Shown: positions 35,464 to 46,888, counted from the stretch's first letter. The stretch is 64,000 nt of DNA from Pseudomonas alkylphenolica (GCF_000746525.1 NZ_CP009048.1:602001-666000); one strand, 5' to 3'. Translations and numbers: made by a program. Notes: a model not told the origin generated them from the sequence alone.

Positions 35464-37125
35464 GTGCTGCCTAGAGTCAGTCTGCCCAAATTTCGCCTAA
35501 AAACGATGTTTCTCGCCATTGCCGGCGTCTGTGCTGGAGCTGCTGCCACTGGGCCCGTCCTGGCTTTCCAGATCGACTCCGGCAACCCCGACCTGCGCAT
35601 GTCGTTGGACAACACCATCAAATACAGCTCGGCGTGGCGTGTGCGTGGTGCCGATTCTGCAGTCGCCGATAACTCCGTTGGCGTGCAGGCCAACACCAAC
35701 GATGGCGACCTCAACTTCGACAAGGGGCTGATCTCCAATCGCCTCGACCTGCTATCCGAGTTCGATCTGCGTTACAAGGGCAAGTACGGCATGCGTGTCA
35801 GTGGCGCGGCCTGGTACGACGATGTCTACAACAAGTCCAACGATAATCCGGGTGCGCTTGGTGGCGCGTTGGTCAACTCGCGCTCGGCCGATTACGACGA
35901 GTTCACCAAGGACACGGAAAAACTCCACGGGCGTAAGGCCGAGCTGCTTGATGCTTTCGTTTATGGCAGTTTCGCGCCAGGTGATATGGGGCTTAACCTT
36001 AAAGCGGGTCGTTTCACCCAGCTGTATGGCGAGAGCCTATTCTTCGGCTCTAACAGCATTGCTGCTGCGCAGACCTCGCTGGATCTGATCAAAGCCCTGT
36101 CGGTACCCAATTCCCAGTTTAAGGAAATCCTGCGCCCCATCGGCCAGGTGGCGGGGCAGTTGCAGATCAACTCCAACGTCTCCATCGGAGCCTACTACCA
36201 GCTGGAGTGGCGCAAGAGCCGCCTGCCTGGCGCGGGCAGCTACTTCAGCTTTACCGACTTCATCGATGAAGGTGGTGAAACGATGATTCTTGGCCCCGGC
36301 TTCGCGGTAAACCGTGCCGACGATATCGAGGCGCGTGATTCGGGGCAGGGCGGTGTGCAGATGCGTATCACCTCCGGTGACTACGAGTTCGGCATCTATG
36401 CCGCGCAGTATCACGACAAGATGCCGCAGTTCTATGTCTACCCGGATGTCGGGCTCTACGAGCAGGTATACGCCGAAGATATTCGCACCCTAGGCTTCAG
36501 TGTCAGTACCCTGCTCGGTGAAACCAACGTGGCCGCCGAAATATCGGTTCGTGATGACATGCCATTGGTCGCCAGTGGTAACACGGTGATTGCGCCCGGT
36601 GGTTTTGGTGTCATCGATGGCGGTAGCGATGCCGCCTTCCCTAAAGGCCGCACCCTGCACTTGAACCTCTCGGCGATCAGCGTGCTGTCGGCCACACCGT
36701 TCTGGGATGGTGCGTCCTTTATCGGCGAGCTGGCCTTCAACCGTGTGATGAGCGTGACAGACAACAAGGATCAACTTGATCCGCTGGCCACCCGCGACGC
36801 CGGTGCGCTGCAGTTCATCTTTACCCCCGAATACTTCCAGGTGGCACCTGGTCTCGATCTGCAGGTGCCGATTGGTGTGGGCTACGGCCTGTTCGGTCGT
36901 TCCTCGGTCAACGGTGTGCTGTTCCCTTCCGAGAACGGTGGAAACGTCAGCATCGGCCTCAAGGGTGATTACCAGAAACAATGGCAGGCCAGCCTGGGCT
37001 ACACCCACTACTTCGGTTCGGATGGCTCGGTGATCAACTACGACACCGCAGTGTCTGAGCTTTCCTACAACAACTTCCACGGCGACCGCGACTTCATCTC
37101 GTTCTCGGTTCAGCGCACGTTCTGA
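35464..37125 (+). CDS. DUF1302 outer-membrane-type protein
   Basis: A 553-residue protein, GTG start after GAGGATCTCGAC. A basic N-terminus and signal peptide end near GPVLAF. Then alternating amphipathic strands rich in Tyr, Gly and Asn run to a C-terminal Phe (FSVQRTF), the signature of a beta-barrel outer-membrane protein. The family starts with FQIDSGNPDLRMSLDNTIKYS. DUF1302 proteins are nearly always next to DUF1329 proteins, as here. It may be a channel for hydrophobic substrates, which is inferred. Confidence 0.85.
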   Translation: MLPRVSLPKFRLKTMFLAIAGVCAGAAATGPVLAFQIDSGNPDLRMSLDNTIKYSSAWRVRGADSAVADNSVGVQANTNDGDLNFDKGLISNRLDLLSEFDLRYKGKYGMRVSGAAWYDDVYNKSNDNPGALGGALVNSRSADYDEFTKDTEKLHGRKAELLDAFVYGSFAPGDMGLNLKAGRFTQLYGESLFFGSNSIAAAQTSLDLIKALSVPNSQFKEILRPIGQVAGQLQINSNVSIGAYYQLEWRKSRLPGAGSYFSFTDFIDEGGETMILGPGFAVNRADDIEARDSGQGGVQMRITSGDYEFGIYAAQYHDKMPQFYVYPDVGLYEQVYAEDIRTLGFSVSTLLGETNVAAEISVRDDMPLVASGNTVIAPGGFGVIDGGSDAAFPKGRTLHLNLSAISVLSATPFWDGASFIGELAFNRVMSVTDNKDQLDPLATRDAGALQFIFTPEYFQVAPGLDLQVPIGVGYGLFGRSSVNGVLFPSENGGNVSIGLKGDYQKQWQASLGYTHYFGSDGSVINYDTAVSELSYNNFHGDRDFISFSVQRTF

Positions 37126-37156
37126 GTCAGGCTCCACTGGTTAGAGGATCATTACA

Positions 37157-38512
37157 ATGCACAAGAAAACAGCTCTATGCGCAGCCCTGGCTGCAATCCT
37201 GCTTGGCGCATCAAGTGTGCAGGCCGCGGTGAGTCCCGAGGAAGCCGCCGCGCTGGGCAAGACGCTCAACCCGTTGGGCGGTGAAATGGCCGGCAATGCC
37301 GATGGCAGCATTCCGGCCTGGACGCCAACCCTGAGCGTGCCGACTTCAGGCGAGAAGGTGGGCGACATTCCGCGCAAGGTGTTTGCCGATGAGAAGCCGC
37401 TGGCGCAAATCACCGCGCAGAACCTGGGGCAGTATGCCGAGCGCCTCTCCGAGGGTACCCAGGCGCTGCTGAAGAAGTACCCCGACAGCTTCCGGGTTGA
37501 TGTTTACCCTACTCATCGCACTGGTGTGGCGCCGCAGTACGTGTATGACAACACGGTGAAAAACGCCACGAGCTGTCAGACCAAGGATGAGGGCATGTCG
37601 CTGCAGGGTTGCTACGGCGGCATTCCGTTCCCGATTCCCAAGGCGGGTGTCGAGGTGATTTGGAATCACCAGCTCCGGGTCCAGAACGAGTCTGAGGATG
37701 TCTCCAGCTTCAAGAATATCGTACTGGCCGCCGATGGTTCGCGCATCCTGGCGACCATGAATGACCAGTCCAACCAGTATCCCTTCTACTACAAGAACGG
37801 CAGTGCCGATACTTGGAGCGGTGAGTACTTTTTGCAGCGTTTCGTCACTATAGCCCCGCCCTTCAAGGCTGGTGAGACACTAGTGACCCGGGACAGCATA
37901 GACGTCAAACAGGCGCGTCAGGCCTGGCAGTATCTGGTTGGCCAGCGCCGAGTGCGTCGCGCACCGACCGTGGGTTATGACACGCCAGACTTCGTTTCCT
38001 CGGGCGCCAATTACTTCGACGAAGTGCAGGGACTGTGGGGTCATATCGATCGCTTCGACTGGAAGCTGGTCGGCAAGCGCGAGATGTATGTGCCCTATAA
38101 CGCCAACGAAGTGGTCACCGCGTCGCTGGATGAGGCCTACGGCAAGCACCACCTCAATCCGGACCAGGTGCGCTGGGAACTGCACCGCGTCTGGGAGGTT
38201 GAGGCGACAGTGGTCAGCGGCAAGCGCCACGCGGTGCCCAAGCGCCGCTACTACGTCGACGAGGACTCCTGGATGATCCTGTTGATGGATGGCTACGACA
38301 GCGAAGGCAAGCTGTGGCGCACCACCCAGATCACCCCGTTCGTGCTGCCGTCCACGCCGATGCTGGAACTCAAACCGGCGCACACCTTCAACCTGCAGGC
38401 CAACACCATGAGTACCAGCCAGTCGCTCAATGAGGCTGTCTTCAAGGTGGTTGAGCGCAGGCCCGAGACGCACTGGACGGGTGATGCAGTCGCCGCCGAA
38501 GGCGTGCGCTGA
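37157..38512 (+). CDS. DUF1329 periplasmic/outer-membrane lipoprotein-like protein
   Basis: A 451-residue protein with signal peptide MHKKTALCAALAAILLGASS, cut after VQAA. The mature part has the LolA/LolB-like half-barrel features of DUF1329, with VSPEEAAALGKTLNPLGGE at the start and RRYYVDEDSWMILLMDGYD near the middle. It has no lipobox. It lies 31 bp after the DUF1302 gene and most likely works with it in moving a hydrophobic compound across the periplasm. Confidence 0.85.
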   Translation: MHKKTALCAALAAILLGASSVQAAVSPEEAAALGKTLNPLGGEMAGNADGSIPAWTPTLSVPTSGEKVGDIPRKVFADEKPLAQITAQNLGQYAERLSEGTQALLKKYPDSFRVDVYPTHRTGVAPQYVYDNTVKNATSCQTKDEGMSLQGCYGGIPFPIPKAGVEVIWNHQLRVQNESEDVSSFKNIVLAADGSRILATMNDQSNQYPFYYKNGSADTWSGEYFLQRFVTIAPPFKAGETLVTRDSIDVKQARQAWQYLVGQRRVRRAPTVGYDTPDFVSSGANYFDEVQGLWGHIDRFDWKLVGKREMYVPYNANEVVTASLDEAYGKHHLNPDQVRWELHRVWEVEATVVSGKRHAVPKRRYYVDEDSWMILLMDGYDSEGKLWRTTQITPFVLPSTPMLELKPAHTFNLQANTMSTSQSLNEAVFKVVERRPETHWTGDAVAAEGVR

Positions 38513-38648
38513 ACCGTCAAGCCCCGGCTGTAGTCCCGGCACCTTTGCCCCTAGCAGGGTGCTGGAGTTCCCTCTCATGACTTTCCCGCCCCGCAGGCGC
38601 CCCGTTTGGCGGCGCAGCGGAGGCGGGAGTCGGATTCGAGTACGCACC

Positions 38649-39767
38649 ATGCAAGCGCTGATTCCGCTCCACCGGCGCGCGGCCCTGGCCGCCGCCTTGT
38701 TCTCCCTGGTCTGCCTGGCAGGCCCCTCCCACGTAGCAGCCGGGCAGACCGTGCCCGACCTGCTCGATCTCCCCGCGCGGGAAAGCTCGCGGGCCCAGCA
38801 CAGCCTACAGCTGGCGGTGACCCGTGCCGGCGATCGCCTGGTGGCGGTGGGCGAACGCGGCATCGTGCTGCTTTCCGACGACGCCGGGCGCAACTGGCAC
38901 CAGGCCGAAAGCGTGCCGGTGAGTGTGACGCTGACCGCTGTGCATTTCGTCTCGGCCACTCATGGCTGGGCCGTAGGCCACAGCGGTGTGGTGCTGCACA
39001 GCGCCGATGGCGGCGAGACCTGGCAGCGCCAGCTCGACGGCAACCAGGCGGCCAAGATAATTCTTGAGGATGCCCGTCAGCGGGCTGCCGCGGGTGAAGT
39101 CGGGGCTGAAAAAGCACTGCGTAGCGCTGAGTACTTGGTCAAGGATGGTCCAGACAAGCCCTTCCTCGATGTGGCGTTCCTGAGTCAAAGCCAGGGCTAT
39201 GTTGTCGGTGCCTATGGGCTGGCACTTGAAACTCGTGATGGTGGCGAGACTTGGCAATCGCTGGCGGGCCGGGTACCTAATCCACGTGGAAAGCATCTTT
39301 ATCAAGTGCAGATAAAGGATCAGCACTTGCTGATTTGTGGTGAGCAGGGCGCATTGTTTAGCTCTTCGGATGAGGGTGGCAGTTTTGCTGAGGTGCTGAC
39401 GCCCTACGGCGGTACGTTTTTCGGTGCGCTCAACCTCGACGCGCAGGGGTTGCTGGCCTACGGGCTGCGTGGCAACGCCTGGCTCAGCCTGGACGGCGGT
39501 GCGAGTTGGCAGAAGGCGGACGTCGGCCAGCCCGTCACCCTGAGTGCCGGGTTGCGCCTAAACGATGGTTCGGTGCTGCTGGCTGACGAAAGTGGCCGAC
39601 TGCTACGCAGTACAGATAACGCGCAGAGCTTTACCGCGCTGCCAGTGCAGCCGGGAACCGGTATCACAGGCATTGTCGAGGCGGCAGACGGTGCGCTGAT
39701 TTTATCCAGTGCGCGTGGAATGTCCCGCATCGAACTGGACGCAAATGATTTGGGAGTTAAGCCATGA
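38649..39767 (+). CDS. YCF48/BNR-repeat periplasmic protein
   Basis: A 372-residue protein if started at MQALIPLHRRAALAAALF, which gives a clear signal peptide. An ATG at 38577 with GGAG upstream is an alternative that adds an Arg-rich tail. It has repeated WxxQ/Asp-box-like blocks such as VLLSDDAGRNWHQ, VLHSADGGETWQR, ALETRDGGETWQS and WLSLDGGASWQK. This indicates a seven-bladed propeller of the YCF48 type. Such proteins accompany DUF1302/DUF1329/RND units. Its stop overlaps the RND gene start. Confidence 0.8.
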   Translation: MQALIPLHRRAALAAALFSLVCLAGPSHVAAGQTVPDLLDLPARESSRAQHSLQLAVTRAGDRLVAVGERGIVLLSDDAGRNWHQAESVPVSVTLTAVHFVSATHGWAVGHSGVVLHSADGGETWQRQLDGNQAAKIILEDARQRAAAGEVGAEKALRSAEYLVKDGPDKPFLDVAFLSQSQGYVVGAYGLALETRDGGETWQSLAGRVPNPRGKHLYQVQIKDQHLLICGEQGALFSSSDEGGSFAEVLTPYGGTFFGALNLDAQGLLAYGLRGNAWLSLDGGASWQKADVGQPVTLSAGLRLNDGSVLLADESGRLLRSTDNAQSFTALPVQPGTGITGIVEAADGALILSSARGMSRIELDANDLGVKP

Positions 39768-42166
39768 GCCACATGCCGTCCATGCCTGCTGATGCAGTTA
39801 TTGCCGATCTCAATAAGTTCGACCAGTACTCGGGAACCTTCGCCGAGCGGCTGTTGTTCAACAACCGGTTGGCGATTGTGGCGATCTGCCTGCTGACGAC
39901 ACTGGTACTAGGCTATCAAGCCTTGGGGCTGTCGCTGAATGCCGCGTACGAGAAGATGATTCCCACCGGCCATCCGTACATCGCCAACTTCCTGGAGAAT
40001 CGCAAGCAGCTAGCTGGGATGGGCAATACTCTGCGCATCGCCGTAGAAGCCAAGGACGGCACCATTTTCGACGCCGAATACCTGGACACCGTACGCAAGC
40101 TCAGTGACGAGGTGTTCCTAATTCCGGGTGTCGACCGGCCGTACATGAAATCGCTGTGGGCACCGGCCGTGCGCTGGACGGGCGTAACCGAGGACGGCCT
40201 GGACGGAGGCCCGGTGATTCCGGACGACTACGATGGCTCGCCGCAAAGCCTTGAGCAGGTACGTATCAACGTCGAGCGCTCCGGCGAAATCGGCCAATTG
40301 GTGGCGGCCAACTACAAGTCGAGCATCATCCTGGTGCCGCTGCAGGAGAAGGTTGCCGAGACCGGCCAGCGCATTGATTACCATGCCTTGTCTCAGCGCA
40401 TTGAGCAGATGCGCGAAAAGTATGAGTCGGACAAGGTTGCCATCCATGTCACCGGCTTTGCCAAGGTGGTGGGCGACCTGATTGATGGGCTGATGCAGGT
40501 GCTGGTGTTCTTCGCCGCCGCCATTGCCATCTGTACCGCAGTGTTGTTCTGGTACACCCGCTGCTTGCGCAGCACCCTGCTGGTGGTGCTCTGCTCGATG
40601 ATCGCGGTGGTATGGCTGCTGGGCCTGCTGCCGACCCTGGGTTATGAGCTGGATCCGTACTCGGTGTTGGTGCCCTTTTTGGTGTTCGCCATCGGCATGA
40701 GCCACGGTGCGCAGAAGATGAACGGCATCATGCAGGACATCGGTCGTGGAACCCATCGGCTGGTGGCCGCCCGCTATACCTTCCGCCGATTGTTCCTGGC
40801 TGGAATGACCGCGCTGCTGGCCGATGCGGTGGGTTTTGCGGTGCTGATGGTGATCGATATCCAAGTGATTCAAGATCTGGCCATCACGGCCAGTATCGGG
40901 GTGGCGGTACTGATCTTCACCAATCTGGTGTTGCTGCCGATCCTGCTTTCGTACGCAGGTGTCAGCCCGGTTGCAGCGCAGCGCAGTCTAAAGGCTGAGC
41001 TGCAGGAGGCCAACGATGTGGCACACAAGAAACACCCGTTCTGGGCCTTTCTCGATCTGTTCACCAGCCGCCGCTGGGCGACAGTCGCAGTCGCGCTGGG
41101 GTTGGTGCTGGGCGTATTCGGCTTGGTCGTCAGCTTCCAACTGAAGATCGGTGATACCGATCCTGGTGCTCCAGAGCTAAGGGCAGACTCGCGTTACAAT
41201 CTCGATAATGCCTTCATCGTCTCTAACTACGCAGCCAGCAGCGACGTCTACATCGTTATGGTGAAGACCTCGCAATATGCCTGCGCACACTACAGCACCC
41301 TGCATACGGTTGATGCTCTGGAGCGCGAGCTGCAGCAGCTGCCAGGTGTTGAAACCACAAGTTCGCTGGCAGGCCTGGCCAAGACTGCCAGCTCGGGGAT
41401 GAACGAAGGCAGTCTCAAGTGGTTCGAGATGCCGCGCTCCCAGGAAATGCTCAACTCGATCATCACGCGCGCGCCCCGGGAGATGTTCAACCAGAACTGC
41501 GATCTGTTGACTGTTTACGCCTACCTCAAAGACCACAAGGCCGACACGCTGACCAGCGTGGTCAATACAGTAGAAGCCTTTGCGGCCAAATATGGCACTG
41601 ACGACATCCGCATCCTCAATGCTGCGGGTAACGCGGGGGTTGAGGCGGCCACCAACATCGTGGTGAAAAAAGCCAACACGCAGATGCTGTTCCTGGTCTA
41701 CGCCGCGGTGATCGTGCTGGCATTCATTACCTTTCGTTCCTGGCGTGCGGTGGTCTGCGCTGTGGTGCCGCTGATGGTTACCTCGGTGCTCTGTGAGGCA
41801 CTGATGGTCTGGCTGAATATCGGCGTCAAGGTGGCGACCCTGCCAGTGATCGCCCTTGGCGTGGGTATCGGTGTCGACTATGCGTTGTATGTGATGACAG
41901 TGACCATGACGCACTTGAAAGCGGGCATGACGCTGTCGGAAGCCTATTACAAGGCCCTGCTTTTCACCGGCAAGGTGGTGGTTCTTACCGGCATCACCCT
42001 GGGAATCGCCGTCGCCACTTGGGCCTGGTCGCCAATCAAATTCCAGGCCGATATGGGCATCCTGCTGGCCTTCATGTTCGTCTGGAACATGCTTGGCGCA
42101 CTTATCCTCCTACCCGCTCTGGCGCACTTCCTGTTTCGCCCGCAAGCGCAGGTGGCGCAGGCATGA
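39764..42166 (+). CDS. RND/MMPL-type transporter
   Basis: An 800-residue protein with the 1+5 and 1+5 membrane helix pattern of MMPL/HAE2-3 RND proteins. Two large extracytoplasmic loops lie at about 60-240 and 470-625. Helix 4 of the first half carries FLVFAIGMSHGAQKMNG and the second half has ALGVGIGVDYALYVM, the proton-relay type Asp motif in the second half only. No membrane fusion protein is adjacent. The DUF1302, DUF1329 and YCF48 proteins probably take the place of the usual partners. Confidence 0.88.
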   Translation: MSHMPSMPADAVIADLNKFDQYSGTFAERLLFNNRLAIVAICLLTTLVLGYQALGLSLNAAYEKMIPTGHPYIANFLENRKQLAGMGNTLRIAVEAKDGTIFDAEYLDTVRKLSDEVFLIPGVDRPYMKSLWAPAVRWTGVTEDGLDGGPVIPDDYDGSPQSLEQVRINVERSGEIGQLVAANYKSSIILVPLQEKVAETGQRIDYHALSQRIEQMREKYESDKVAIHVTGFAKVVGDLIDGLMQVLVFFAAAIAICTAVLFWYTRCLRSTLLVVLCSMIAVVWLLGLLPTLGYELDPYSVLVPFLVFAIGMSHGAQKMNGIMQDIGRGTHRLVAARYTFRRLFLAGMTALLADAVGFAVLMVIDIQVIQDLAITASIGVAVLIFTNLVLLPILLSYAGVSPVAAQRSLKAELQEANDVAHKKHPFWAFLDLFTSRRWATVAVALGLVLGVFGLVVSFQLKIGDTDPGAPELRADSRYNLDNAFIVSNYAASSDVYIVMVKTSQYACAHYSTLHTVDALERELQQLPGVETTSSLAGLAKTASSGMNEGSLKWFEMPRSQEMLNSIITRAPREMFNQNCDLLTVYAYLKDHKADTLTSVVNTVEAFAAKYGTDDIRILNAAGNAGVEAATNIVVKKANTQMLFLVYAAVIVLAFITFRSWRAVVCAVVPLMVTSVLCEALMVWLNIGVKVATLPVIALGVGIGVDYALYVMTVTMTHLKAGMTLSEAYYKALLFTGKVVVLTGITLGIAVATWAWSPIKFQADMGILLAFMFVWNMLGALILLPALAHFLFRPQAQVAQA

Positions 42167-42178
42167 CCTGAGCCCACG

Positions 42179-42218
42179 CCTTCACCAGGCCGATACCTGC
42201 CGGGCGGTCTGGTGAAGG
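42179..42218 (+). terminator. Intercistronic hairpin between RND and chemoreceptor genes
   Basis: CCTTCACCAG (42179-42188) pairs perfectly with CTGGTGAAGG (42209-42218) around a 20-nt loop. There is no T-run, so it may only limit read-through or protect the upstream mRNA. Confidence 0.4.
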
Positions 42219-42245
42219 ACATATCGTTGAAAGGATGGAATAACC

Positions 42246-43733
42246 ATGCTGAGTAAATTGAACGCGCACAAGCGCGATTGGCTCGCATTGATTTTGCTCG
42301 TGGCGGTCGCAATGTTTTGCGCGCTGGATAGCCTCGGCCTGCGTGGGGTTTGGTTGGCCGCAATGGTCGTGCTAGGCCTGTACTTGCTGCTCGGCATCAG
42401 CCAACGTGAGCGCGCGGTTTTGGCTGCGTTGAATCAAATACGCGCACTGCTTGACGATAAGGGGCAGGTTAGTGGAGGCGCCCTAGGTGCCATCGAGCGC
42501 CTGCAGGAGGTGTTGCACGAGAAGGTGGTGGCGGTAAAGCATATGAGTGCTCTGGCCTCTGATCTGACCGTGTCCACAGGTACGCTGGTGTCCGGCTTTA
42601 CCGAGGCGGTCGCCACGGCCGATCGCCAGTCGGCGATGGCACGTGACTCCATGGCGGAGTTCGAGGCCATGGCCGCGCGGGCCAGGACTACCGCCAGTGA
42701 AGCCCTAATGCTGGCAGATGTCAGTCGCGACGCGCGGGATCAGGTCAACATCGGTGGTGAGCAGGTGCAGCAGGTGGCCAGCGATATGCTTGACCTCTCC
42801 GCTGTAGTGACTTCAGTTGCCGAAGAGTTTGACAGCGTGCGTCAGCAAGTGGCGCGCATCGGTGAGATCGTGGCGATCATCCAGGGCATCGCCGGGCAAA
42901 CCAATCTACTCGCGTTGAATGCCGCCATCGAGGCCGCGCGCGCCGGTGAGCAGGGACGCGGTTTCAGCGTAGTTGCCGACGAGGTACGCAAACTGGCCGA
43001 GAACACCGGCAGCGCCACCCTCAATGTCGGTGAAATCATCTCGTTGATTGGTCAGGGGATTGATCGACTCGATCAGCGCCTAGCCAGTACCCGTCAGGGG
43101 GCTGCGGACGGTGTACTGCGCGCGAACCAGGCTGCGCAGGTTTTGCATGGCATTGCCTCGACCGCTAAGAGCACATTGCAGGCGGTGCAGGGGATTGCCG
43201 AGCGTGCCAGCAGCGAGACGCAAAGTGCCGGCAAGGTGCTGGAGGATTCCAGCGCGGTGGCGCGCCTGGCCTCCGAGCTAGACAGTAAGGTCAACGACTG
43301 TAACGCCGGCCTGCGCGCGCTGATGTTGGGACTGGTCGACCTGAAGAGCCTGGCCAGCCAGATAGATGTCAGTCGCGATGGGGTGGCCGCCATAATAGGG
43401 GCTATCGAAGAAACCCGAGCGCATAACATCATGGTGCTGAATGCCCGCACCACGTCGCAGATGCTCCCGCATATTCAGCGCATTCATGCCCTTGATCGTG
43501 AAATCGATCAGCTGCTTGGCGAGGTCCAGGGTGCTACAAAAAACGTTGATGAGCAGCGCAGTGGACGCGTGTCTGGCTTGCTTCAGGCTCTGGGCGCTTA
43601 TCGGCGTATTCGCGATGACTTGCTTGGTGCGGCCCAAAGTGGAAGGCTTGAGCACGTGCGTGATCGCGCGGTGCCTCTGGTTCGTGAGGCTTACCAAAAT
43701 GTAAAACAGGCATGTACTGCATTAGCCGCATAG
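42246..43733 (+). CDS. Methyl-accepting chemotaxis protein without periplasmic sensor domain
   Basis: A 495-residue protein. Two membrane helices (about 14-30 and 36-50) are separated by only a few residues, so no extracellular sensor exists. The conserved signalling hairpin tip is [20 protein letters not shown] followed by [25 protein letters not shown] at about 216-260. After the returning helix there is an extra region (about 395-490, [14 protein letters not shown] onward), which may be the sensing part. Placement between transporter and lapR suggests taxis to the phenolic substrate or its metabolism. Confidence 0.87.
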   Translation: MLSKLNAHKRDWLALILLVAVAMFCALDSLGLRGVWLAAMVVLGLYLLLGISQRERAVLAALNQIRALLDDKGQVSGGALGAIERLQEVLHEKVVAVKHMSALASDLTVSTGTLVSGFTEAVATADRQSAMARDSMAEFEAMAARARTTASEALMLADVSRDARDQVNIGGEQVQQVASDMLDLSAVVTSVAEEFDSVRQQVARIGEIVAIIQGIAGQTNLLALNAAIEAARAGEQGRGFSVVADEVRKLAENTGSATLNVGEIISLIGQGIDRLDQRLASTRQGAADGVLRANQAAQVLHGIASTAKSTLQAVQGIAERASSETQSAGKVLEDSSAVARLASELDSKVNDCNAGLRALMLGLVDLKSLASQIDVSRDGVAAIIGAIEETRAHNIMVLNARTTSQMLPHIQRIHALDREIDQLLGEVQGATKNVDEQRSGRVSGLLQALGAYRRIRDDLLGAAQSGRLEHVRDRAVPLVREAYQNVKQACTALAA

Positions 43734-43842
43734 ACTGAGGCGCATAACGCGAAGGCGATAGCTCGCACCTACAACAATAAATACCAGCGGTTAGGTGGGT
43801 TCCAAGGACTTGCCACTCGACTGGTCTGCTTTAGGGGTTTAA

Positions 43843-45525
<1,683 letters not shown>

Positions 45526-45633
45526 CAAAAGCGTACAGCACTGCTCCTTCAGGCTCGCCGTCGCACCGCCATTGCACTTCGATTCGCCCTCAGCGCGAGA
45601 AAGGCATGGAGATTGTTCGGTTTTGTGTCAGAT

Positions 45634-45657
45634 GCGTCGTTCGACGCCTTTTTTTTT
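45634..45657 (+). terminator. Rho-independent terminator of lapR
   Basis: GCGTC-GTTC-GACGC forms a 5-bp stem followed by C and nine T residues. It separates lapR from the lapB control region. Confidence 0.75.
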
Positions 45658-45663
45658 CCTGTG

Positions 45664-45833
45664 TAACCGGTTAATCGCCCCGTTGTTTGGCCGGCGCGCC
45701 TGAGTAGCCGCGATATGTGGCGTTTTGCCGCAGCGCTAGCCTTACGTTTTTGTAAGGCTGGAGGGGGTGATGGACAGAAGCGTCACGTAGCAAGGCACCT
45801 AAAAATCCTTATATTTTTCATTAAATTCATATA
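45664..45833. other. lapB upstream control region
   Basis: The region between the lapR terminator and the lapB promoter holds the 10-bp palindrome TAACCGGTTA (45664-45673), the inverted repeat at 45738-45759 and an AT-rich run (45801-45833). The published XylR/DmpR site TTGATCAATTGATCAA is not present as such. Confidence 0.45.
45738..45759. promoter_or_regulatory. Candidate LapR upstream activating sequence
   Basis: The perfect inverted repeat AGCCTTAC-N6-GTAAGGCT lies about 120-145 bp upstream of the predicted lapB transcription start, the usual distance for enhancer sites of this activator family. Its sequence is unlike the XylR/DmpR consensus. Confidence 0.45.
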
Positions 45834-45846
45834 GATCAATGCTTTA
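45834..45846. promoter_or_regulatory. Possible IHF site upstream of lapB promoter
   Basis: GATCAATGCTTTA fits WATCAANNNNTTR with one mismatch, inside an AT-rich stretch just upstream of the -24 element. It sits closer to the promoter than usual for IHF bending. Confidence 0.3.
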
Positions 45847-45853
45847 ACTTTGT

Positions 45854-45870
45854 TGGCACCATCTCTGCAT
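45854..45870 (+). promoter_or_regulatory. Sigma-54 promoter of the lap operon
   Basis: TGGCACCATCTCTGCAT matches TGGCACG-N4-TTGCA, with the invariant GG (45855-45856) and GC (45867-45868) separated by exactly 10 bp. Transcription should start near 45880, about 80 bp before lapB. The downstream regulator is a sigma-54 activator, which supports this call. Confidence 0.88.
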
Positions 45871-45958
45871 TATTCGGTTGAAGCTGTAAATCCAGCTTTC
45901 GCCAGCCGATCAAGGCGGCGTAGAGCAAACCGCATCAAGCCAATAATGGAGACAACAA

Positions 45959-46888
45959 ATGGCGATGACAGGTGTATTGCGTCCAGGGCATGCCCAGGTG
46001 CGCGTGTTGAACCTCGAAGAAGGCATCCACTTCTACCGCAACGTGCTGGGGTTGGTAGAGACCGGGCGTGACGACCAGGGCCGGGTGTATTTCAAATGCT
46101 GGGATGAACGCGATCACAGCTGCTACATCATCCGCGAGGCGGATACTGCCGGTATCGATTTCTTTGGCTTCAAGGTGCTGGACAAGGCCACCCTGGAAAA
46201 GCTCGACGCCGATCTGCAGGCCTACGGCCTGACCACGACCCGCATCCCTGCGGGAGAGATGCTGGAAACCGGCGAGCGCGTGCGCTTCGAGTTGCCGTCT
46301 GGCCATCTGATCGAGTTGTACGCGGAGAAAACCTGCGTCGGCAACGGCATTTCCGAGGTCAACCCGGCCCCCTGGAATGCCCAGCGCGAGCATGGCATTG
46401 CTCCCATACAGCTAGACCACTGCCTGCTGTACGGGCCGAATATTGCCGAAGTGCAGAAAATCTTCACCGAAGTCCTGGGCTTTTACCTGGTCGAGCGCGT
46501 GCTCAGCCCGGATGGCGACAGCGACATGGGCATCTGGTTGTCGTGCTCGCACAAGGTTCATGACATCGCCTTCGTCGAGTACCCGGAGAAGGGCAAGCTG
46601 CACCACTGCTCCTTTCTGCTCGAGTCGTGGGAGCAGGTGTTGCGCGCCGGCGACATCATGTCGATGAACGAAGTGAACGTGGACATCGGTCCAACCCGTC
46701 ACGGCGTGACTCGCGGTTGCACCATCTATGCGTGGGATCCCTCCGGTAACCGCTTTGAAACCTTCATGGGCGGCTACCACCCCTATCCGGACTACGAGCC
46801 ACTGTCCTGGACCTATGACAACTTTGCCCAGGGTCTCGATTACCCACAGCGCAAGTTGCACGAAACCTTCATGACCGTTGTGACCTGA
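45959..46888 (+). CDS. lapB: Catechol 2,3-dioxygenase (extradiol)
   Basis: A 309-residue glyoxalase-fold protein of the XylE/DmpB family. Iron ligands are visible as His154 (LDHCLLYG), His215 or 216 (KLHHCSF) and Glu267 (SGNRFETFMGG), almost the same numbering as XylE (153, 214, 265). It opens catechols next to the diol to give 2-hydroxymuconic semialdehydes. It comes first in the operon, ahead of the hydroxylase genes, unlike dmp. AATGGAGACAACAA precedes the ATG. Confidence 0.95.
   Translation: MAMTGVLRPGHAQVRVLNLEEGIHFYRNVLGLVETGRDDQGRVYFKCWDERDHSCYIIREADTAGIDFFGFKVLDKATLEKLDADLQAYGLTTTRIPAGEMLETGERVRFELPSGHLIELYAEKTCVGNGISEVNPAPWNAQREHGIAPIQLDHCLLYGPNIAEVQKIFTEVLGFYLVERVLSPDGDSDMGIWLSCSHKVHDIAFVEYPEKGKLHHCSFLLESWEQVLRAGDIMSMNEVNVDIGPTRHGVTRGCTIYAWDPSGNRFETFMGGYHPYPDYEPLSWTYDNFAQGLDYPQRKLHETFMTVVT

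Noticed and set aside
45660..45850. Classical XylR/DmpR enhancer (TTGATCAATTGATCAA)
   Set aside because: Not present even with several mismatches; only the unrelated repeats listed above were seen.
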